Shown here: positions 38,801-47,800 of the stretch, piece after piece | Numbering within the stretch: position 1 is the stretch's first letter | Layout of the letters: each line of letters begins with the position of its first letter | Translations under genes and position numbers: made by a program | Notes under the pieces: generated by a model | The model's input: only the letters and a program-made list of their open reading frames with translations | What the model was told of the DNA's origin: nothing | The model's database searches: none | Assembly: GCF_030463535.1 (NCBI RefSeq) | Contig: NC_132879.1 | Location: forward strand, 44,225,970-44,289,969 | Length of the DNA stretch: 64,000 nt | Reading direction: 5' to 3' | From: Salminus brasiliensis | Lineage: Eukaryota > Chordata > Actinopteri > Characiformes > Bryconidae

Positions 38801-41800
38801 TTTGTACGATTCCTATATTTACTTTCATAAAATAAATACATTAACAAATAACCAACCTTCCCACACATTAGTAATCACAGAAAGATTTTGAAGTGGGTGT
38901 TGTTGACAGTGTGAAACATATACTGTTCACTAGAAACTATAAAGTACACCACATCTCCAGCTAAATACTAAAGTAGCTGCCATCTTGATGCTGTAACGTT
39001 TTATTTCAATATGTCAAACCTCCATTTCATAGCTTATGATTTTGCGGAACTCATAATTTTAACAGAAGATAAATGTCATGTTTATACATAGAATGCATAT
39101 ATATATTAGCACAGCAGCCCTTTGTTGCAAAAACATTCTGCTATTCTGGAGTGCAATAAATATTTCAAATTTAATTTTCAAAGGTTCAATTTCCAGTGCT
39201 TTTGAGATGTGTTGTATGAACCAGGCAAAATACTAGTAGGCTGGCATTTTTGTTGGTAGCACTTGCTAATCTAATTTAACTAAAATTTTTACCTCTTCAA
39301 TAAAAGACTCTTGACCTTTTTGACTATTTATTTTTTGTTGTATTATATTATATTTATATAATTATACATTTGTTTGATTATACATTTATATATAATTATA
39401 AAAATGTATACAATTATACATTTTTTTTCCCTTTTCAATTTAATTTGGTGCTTTTAATCACTCCATCTCTAGCACTAGCAATGCTCCAAACACTAGGAGG
39501 GTAAGGACTTGTTTCCTCTGATACAAGCAAAGGCAGCCACCGTCTCTTTTTAACTTTTAACTGTTGCCGATGTGGTTTTTCCAGGCATTCCCCATCATTC
39601 CCCATTTTCCCCATCACTTAATAGTGATGAAGAGAGAGAGCACCATCTGCCCACCCAGAGAAAGCAGGGCCAATTATGCTTTCTCAGACTCCGGCCACTG
39701 ATGGCAAAGCGGAATGGCTTAGCATTCAAACGATAGGCAACCCCATGCCTATTGTGGTAGGGCATTAGACGGCTGAGCATGGACACTACTTTAGGGCATA
39801 TACTGGAGGTCTTAACAAGGGGTCTCTTTTAGAGTGTTAATGATGTCGTGTTTGTTTTCATTCGCAGCCATTCAACGGCTCTTTCAATTCACCCCACTTT
39901 TCAGCTCAAATGACCTCTCATCTAAGCAAAGCTGTGACACTATTTACTCACTTTTTAACTAATCAAAAGGTTTTGATTTCCCAGAAGGAACACTTTTTTT
40001 GACATTCTATGCCATTAGTGTGTACAATATAGCCTATTTGTCTTACCAAAATAACATAAAATGTTAAAAAGGGCTAAACATGTTTCCTTTCATCTGCACA
40101 TGTGCAAGCAGCTCCTTGTTGCAGCCTGTCTTTGGCCTAAAATTTTAACCTCAACAAGCCTAACCACTTATGAACACTTTTTCCTTAAACCAAAACACTG
40201 ACAAAGTCCTGACTCATACTGACCAAGTGCATTGTTCATGCAGTGCTCACAACTTTGTGAAGACCTCAGCGAAAAAAAAACTTGGTTAGCCTCAGTGAAT
40301 TTCATTCAGGTCCCTATCTACCCTACAGATTATATTAGATTACACATAATCAGTTAACACCCATATATGTGTTGGCCCTGACATGTTGGACTTTTTTAGC
40401 CTGCCTTTCTGCTCCTCGTTTCCCCTCGGCTATGTGCGTGTTTGCTTTGGAGGGGGGACTGGTGGTCAGGAGGTGGGGGTACAGCAAGCATACACTGTGC
40501 AGGCCTTCTCAAAGGTTGTCCTTGTTGTCTCTCAAAATGTTTCGATGTCAGTAAACCTGAGCAACAGTTATTCCTTTAAAACCGCTCATTAGCAGGACTG
40601 ACACTTAACCTTGACCAGTGTATGTGTAATGTGGTTGCTAGTTACGGTCTTCTGAATATTATTAATGGGGATTTTATTTCTGGTAGTTTCTTCGCAGTCT
40701 GTTCGATGGGTTAAAGTTGTTGAGAAATGAATGAACTGTTCCTCTGTACAGCTGAAGCCTGTTGGAAAAGAGGCAGGAATAGGGATTTTTCTGCTACCAT
40801 GTATGTCTTGGTTCCACAAGGACCATTCACATCATGACGACAGAATCAGCTTTTTGAGTGCTTTTTGAGACAGTCTGCACATACCAGGAACAGAGTGTGG
40901 TTTCATGGCGCCACTCTCTGGTTTGTGGTGGAACTGCTGGGCAATATTTTCTGATAGAAATGAGAGTCAGGTTACCGCTTTGCCCAGGTCTGAGGTCCAT
41001 CACCCCTTTGCAGCAATGTAGTTTCCCTCCTATTATTTTTACATAATGCTTCATATATGTGGTTGATTGTTTGACTTTTAAAGCTGACGTTATCGATATC
41101 TTCAGTTGGCGAAGAAAATGCCCAACCATACCAGCCATTATATGTCTCAGACCTGTAAGTAATTACCAGGTGTGAGAGTTGGAAAGAGTACTTGATGGAA
41201 ATGGATCAAATACTTGGTAATTCAGATGACAGGGTGGTTGGGCAGATGACTAAATAACACCCCTCCCAAGTCAGTCTAGTAACCATTAGAAGTGTGAATG
41301 TGTTCCTAAGGTTGTTCTTATTCAAGACAGCTAGACCTTTCAGTTGTAAAAGTGGCCATTATGTCTAAGGAGTGTTGAAGCACCAATGTGGATTTGCCAA
41401 AGAAGAAAAAAGCCAACCCAGAGCATTTTTTATGCATGAAATCATATATATTTATGATTTCATGCATAAACAATGGCTCAGGGTTGGCTTTATATATATA
41501 ATCAAAGGAGAACTCTACATTTTGGACTCTAGGGAATGATTCCTGCTTTTCCTCTCATATTGGGGTGAGACTGTCTTACCTCAAGATTCCTTGATCAATG
41601 CAAATGTTATCATGTCAGATTTGAGACTTCATTTGATGAATCACAGCATGGGCATGTAAACCCATATATGAACATATGGTCATGTCAGATTTGGGACTTA
41701 TGAATCACAGCATGGGCATGTTAACCCATATATGTGCATATGACCATTACAGGAATGAGATGCCCTGGAATTTATTAACCCAGTGTTTTTAAACCCTGGT

Positions 41801-44800
41801 CCAACAGACGCCCTACCCTGCACATGTTAGTGGACTCCGGGCTTTACCTTACTCCTGTAACTCTGAAAGGTTAATGAGCTGATTAGTGGAATCAGGTGTG
41901 TTGGGAGCAGGTAAAGCACTAAAATGTGCAGGGCTCAATGCCTCCAGGAACTGTTATGTCATGTTTCCTCTTTCTCTTAAAATGATGACTGCCAATGAGC
42001 TAGCTGACACTAGTTGCATTTACTAGTTCAGTTGAATTCAACTTAACATAATCTCCAATCAGCTTCACTTCAACTTTTAATGGAAGTTAATGTAAAAATA
42101 GCTTATTTTATTAGTCCTTTTAGACCATTACTATTGGTCCATTCGTCGTGAATTTTGACTCAGTGTGAAGCACAACTTTTTTTACATTCTCAGATTTTAC
42201 TCAGATTTTACATTCCACAGTGAAAAACAGCAAAAATGGATAAAAGGTGTTTTGCATGACAGCAGCAATATCTTACTGTTGCAAACCAAATTGTGTATGG
42301 TTCAACATCTGTGTGATTATTCATTCTGGTGATACAAATCTAAGCCAGTAATTATTTCCTTCTGTCTGTCAAAACATTACTGTGGCTGCTGTTCTCAATC
42401 TAAAGTTCAAGAAAGTGTTCAACACAAGGAATTTTAACAGAGGCAGTGCACTTACCTCCACATTCCCTGCAGATAGAGATTGGCACTTTGGCCCCAGATG
42501 AGGACAATTACCCTGCACCAGGAGCCTCATTGGAGGAGGAGGAAGAAGAAGAGCAGCAAAGGGAAAAAGAAAGGCAGAACAAGAAGAAAATACCCACAAA
42601 ACCACAGCTTATCCCATCAGGCTCTGGGGAGCCAGGAGTTTTGATGGGTCCTGACACCCAGGGAGGTCTGTACCACACACACATGCACCCACAATCTTCC
42701 TGAACATTAATGTTAACCTCCTAGCACTTACCACAATTTAAAGTTATCATTCCATTTAACTGCCAATTTGGTTAAATGTGTTTTATCATTCTGTAATGCT
42801 TTCTCACTACCATCACCAACTGCATCTTTTCCATCACATCTAACTCTCATTTAATTATTGTCCATGCTGTTCTAATCAGTCTCTTAACACCTAATCTTGT
42901 CTCTAACAAGAGGAGGAGCTTCGTCTGACACCCATTGACATCGTTCATGTTTCTGGAGACGCTTTGGGTTCTGGGGACAGCTCTGGAGGTTCTGGAGCTT
43001 CGGGGCCTTCTGGAGAGGCCCTTGTTTCTGGACTATCTGGTTTTGGGGATCCTCTAGGTTCTGGAGGCTCTGGGGACTTAAGTTCTGGAGGCTCTACAGA
43101 TGTTACTTCTGGAGCCTCTGGGTACATTGGTTCTGAAAGCTCTGGAAACATTGTTTCTGAAATCTCTGGGGACATTGGTTCTGGAGGCCCCTCAGACCTT
43201 GTTTCTGGTGCTTCTGGGGACATTGGTTCTGGAGTTCCTGAAGACCTTGTTTCTGGAGCTTCTGGAGTCTCTGGGGACTTTGTTTCAGGTGTCTCTGGAG
43301 ACATTGTTACTGTCTCTGGAGACTTTGTTTCTGGAGTTTCAGGGGACTTTGTTTCTGGAGTTTCAGGGGACTTTGTTTCTGGAGTCTCAGGGGACTTTGT
43401 TTCGGAAGTCTCAGGGGACTTAATTTCAGGAGTCTCAGGGGACTTCGTTTCGGGAGTCTCAGGGGACTTTGTTTCGGGAGTCTCAGGGGAGCTTGGTTCT
43501 GGACCCTCTGGGGGTTCTGGGTTAGAGATAACACTCATCCCTGACACAGGTCAGTACTAACCATTTTAATAGATTTGTTTTGATGCCTAAAATTGTAGGT
43601 TCAGTTGAATAGAATATAATGCATTCTATTATTAAGTGTTTTGTCTGCTTTGGGAGCAGTTATTGGTACATAGAGATTGAGGTTTCTTCTAGGCATTTCA
43701 GTAGGTGATTTTACCATAAACAATATATACCTAGTAATCATTCTTCGTTACAAGCATTGCAATCATGGTATTAACCACCTCTTCTGTTGGGGATGTTAAC
43801 TTCTCGTTTACTGAATCGGCTTGTTTTTAACAAGGGGAGGAGCTATCCCTGACACCTACCATTGTTCCAGAAGAAGCCCTTGGGGCTTCTGGGGAGTCTG
43901 GGGCTCCTGAGGAGTCTGGGGCTCCTGAGGAGTCTGGTCTTCCTGAGGTGTCTGGTCTTCCTGAGGAGTCTGGTCAACCTGAGGTGTCTGGTCTTCCCGA
44001 GGAGTCTGGTCTTCCTGATGTGTCTGGTCTTCCAGAGGAGTCTGGTCTCCCTGAGGTGTCTGGTCTTCCTGAAGAGTCTGGTCAACCTGAGGTGTCTGGT
44101 CTTCCTGAGGAGTCTGGTCTTCCTGAGGAGTCTGGGGAACCTGAGGTGTCTGGTCTTCCTGAGGAGTCTGGTCTTCCTGAGGAGTCTCATCTTCCTGAGG
44201 TGCCTGTGATTCCTGAGGAGTCTGGAATTCCAGAGGAGTCTGTTATTCCTTTGGAACCTGTGAGTCCTACTGAGCCTGGGGCTCCTGATGAATATGAGGA
44301 ACCAGTGGTAATAATTCCTGACCTGGAGAAAGGTCAGTACTTTGACTGCCCAGCAAAGCACTATTTTGAACTAGTTAGTAAATATAGTCCAGGTTGGTTT
44401 TCTGCCAAATCTAGCATACCTTGTGTCATTGTACTCATCATAAAATCCATGTTTGTGTTCTATTTCACTTCATTAATGCTAACACATTTACTGTAAAGTA
44501 TATCACACTGATATATGAAGTTTCCTCATTCTCACAAAGCTATATATGTCATTTAACTGGCTGATATTGGTTAAATGTCTTTTCATTTGCCTTCAACTCA
44601 ACATCATCACTACTCACTTACCTGATCTCTTTGTCCAACCATGTGCTAATCCATCTCCTAACACCCTAATGTTGTGTCTAACAAGAGGAGGAGCTGCTTC
44701 CCACCCCCCAGCCCACCCCCCAGGAGGGGGCTGGGGAAATAGTAGAGTCAGGGGAGTCTGGGCTACCTGACACTGACCTTGAAACTGAAACTGAAACACA

Positions 44801-47800
44801 AGGTCAGTACTCTTCAGATCTATTTTCTTGTTGAGGACATCTCAAACAAACACATTATTACATTATATTTCATGTATCTGAATGAAAACATGTTACTTAA
44901 CAGAAATAAGCTACTGTGTTATTTACATGTGGTGACAGCTGGTGTTTATGATGGCTACTATAGCTAAGTTAGTCATTTGTATTAGGAAAAAGATGGAATC
45001 CACAAACTACACTTTGCCAGTTTTCTATATCTTAACACAGACTGTGTATTCCATAAAATTGTACAGTGTACAGCATAAATCAGACAGACAATATTTCTAA
45101 CAACAGTTACTTGAGCGTCAAATGATGACTGATGAGGAGTAGAACAAGGTTTCCTGATCAGATTAATCCAGGTACCATCTTCATTATGCTAATGCAATGA
45201 AATTCTGGGGGGATTTTTAGATAGAACATCTAAAATGTTAATCTAATAAAATCTGTGACATATACTGCTGTTGATTATCCTTAGTGGATATGCAGTTTAG
45301 TCATACTTGGTGGAGAGTTCTAGCATTATAATCCACTATCACATACGGTATGTATTGCTACCAAATGGTTCCAGGATATTGACAGTTTTCCAGTTTTCAT
45401 TTCTTCAGTAATTTGCACAGTCTCAAAATCAGCAGGCCAATTTCCAATTGCATTGTGTATCCTGCATCTTGTAGAGTCCACACCTAAGTAAATTCATCTA
45501 GAAAACAAAGATGCTGAAACCTGTTCCTAGATACTAAATTGGCAACTCTATGTAAATATACCCTACATGGAAGTAAAGTCCCAAAAGAATTGGGACACTT
45601 CTTAATCATAAAATTCAGGTGTTTCATTCAGTCCCATTGTCAAAGATGTTTAAAATCAAGCACCCAACCATGCAGTCTGCCCTTACAACCATTAGTGAAA
45701 GAATGGGTTGTTCTAAGGAGCTCACTAAATTCCAGAGTGATATTGTAATAGAATGCCACCATTGCAACAAGTGAGTTTGTGAAATTTCTTCCATCCTAGA
45801 TATTCCACGATCAGTGGTGAGTGGTATTATTGAAAAGTGACATCATTTAGCAACAGCAACTTAGCCACAAAGTGGCAGACCATGTAATGTTACAGAGCGA
45901 GGTTCCCAAGTTCTGAGGTGCATAGCGTATAGAAGTCGCCAACACTTCAGATTTGCTGTTAGAGCTGTAGGTGTCTCAATACTGTAATACAATCATGTCA
46001 GTATAGTGTAAATACACCAGTAACTACTGTGTTCCTGATTTCTGTAAATGCATTATGTAAAGTGTGCATTATCAATTAGTATGAATGTAACAGAAAGTGT
46101 TCATGTGAAATATTAATTAAAACATGAGGTTTGTCCAACACATTTTTAAATAAAGTCCTTGAAAATACTCAGTACTACAAATGATTTAACGCATATTTAT
46201 GTGTCTTTGTCACCGGTGTGGGTCATGTTCTGGTTGGGTGATAAGGTATGCCAACATGTCTGCTCTGTACCTGCCTGGGAGGATCTGTGTACTGCGATGA
46301 TGTGAAGCTGGTGCACGTGCCACCTCTCCCCAAAGATACCACTCACTTCTATGCCCGCTACAACAAGATAGCCAAGATCAACAAATCGGATTTTGCCAAC
46401 ATGAGTATGTGTTCCTTAAAACAGTTTTCAGTTATTTAGAAACTTTTACACTAAATAAGGTACATTTAGACTGCCAATAAGTTACTTGTTAATTAATTAA
46501 TTCATTTTTCCAAATCTTGCATTTTTACTCTGCATCATTAAGACAAATTGAAGAGGATCGATTTGACAAACAATGCCATCTCCAAGATCGACGATGGTGC
46601 ACTCTTTGGTCTGCCTGCATTGGAGGAGCTCATAATAAGGGAAAACAAGGTGGCACAACTCCCGGCTCTGCCACCCACCATGACCCTTGTGGATGCCAGT
46701 CACAACAAATTGGGCAGTACTGGCATCCAGAATGAAGCCTTCAAGGTGAGTGGGTTTGTATGAGTGGGTGCACTCTGTGGGATACTTTAACTGCAAATGG
46801 TTTTGAGTTTGCTCTGCGCAGAATGTGGTTGATTTGAAACTGTCCCTGTCAAATCATACAACCAGTTAATGGAATTCTCCCCTCAAATATATAAGCAAAC
46901 CATGTATGAGGTAAATAAGCCCTACTGTGCGGCCAGTGAAAAATGTAATATATACTTCAAATTTGGACTTATGCCATTGCCATTATGACATTTAGGATCT
47001 CAATAATTAATGTCGTCAACGTCTCTAGAACAGGGGTGTTGGAACTTCTCTAGTCATGGAGTGTTGGTGTTCCTCACATTGCAATGATTTCTTTGCTCAA
47101 ACATACCTGATACAACAAGTTAATTACTAAACTACTCAGTGGCTGTTCTAAGAGGACAAATCTCTGTCATGTATTTCCAATTTTCACCTTACATTTCTGC
47201 TGAAAAGCAATAAAAAACAAATATTAAGCATTTTGAACGAATTCAAATTGCGGTCACGGAACTTGTATGTTTTTCCATTTCTTTACAAAAATCAATTATA
47301 ATGAGAAACATTCTGCCATTTTCGTGGTGCTATTTTTTCTATACGAAGCAGTATATGAAGGATCCTTTACTTTGGAACATACTTCTATGACATAGTGGCC
47401 AAGAAATGCAGCCTACCTCGGCTGTAGATTAGGCTTTGGAAGGCAGCTATTGTGTCACATACATCTTGCTGCCTGTATTATGAATTGTCCAGTCATGGCA
47501 TTGTAATAATCCCTTATCCACCACAAAATACTCCCTACTTTTTATGGAATTAGTTGAAGGCATTTAATCCAGAGATTTGTGTATTATGTGATTCTTTAAC
47601 AGGTTTTTTAAAATTAAAATTGCCTTGTTAACATGTTAGGTAATGTTTTGGGGGGTTTCCACAAAAAAAGAGGACACAGGTCCCTTCAAACACATGTAGA
47701 ACAGTCATTGAACACCAGGGTATTAAATACAGCTTCTAGATCTGAGCAGTTCTCTTTCACTGCCAGTGTATGCAAGCCATAAAATGAATTAATATTAATA

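Noticed and set aside
40827-41138. 103-codon minus-strand frame in the EPYC intron
   Set aside because: No recognisable domain, and no splice or promoter context; possibly a decayed repeat.
42945-43547. 200-codon antisense open frame of Pro-Glu-Thr-Lys-Ser type over EPYC exon A
   Set aside because: It is the mirror of a codon-periodic repeat: a stop-free sense repeat often leaves the antisense open too. It lacks splice context, and the sense exon fits EPYC by phase and position.
43843-44361. 172-codon antisense Arg/Leu-rich frame over EPYC exon B
   Set aside because: Same repeat artefact as over exon A; highly basic, no domain.
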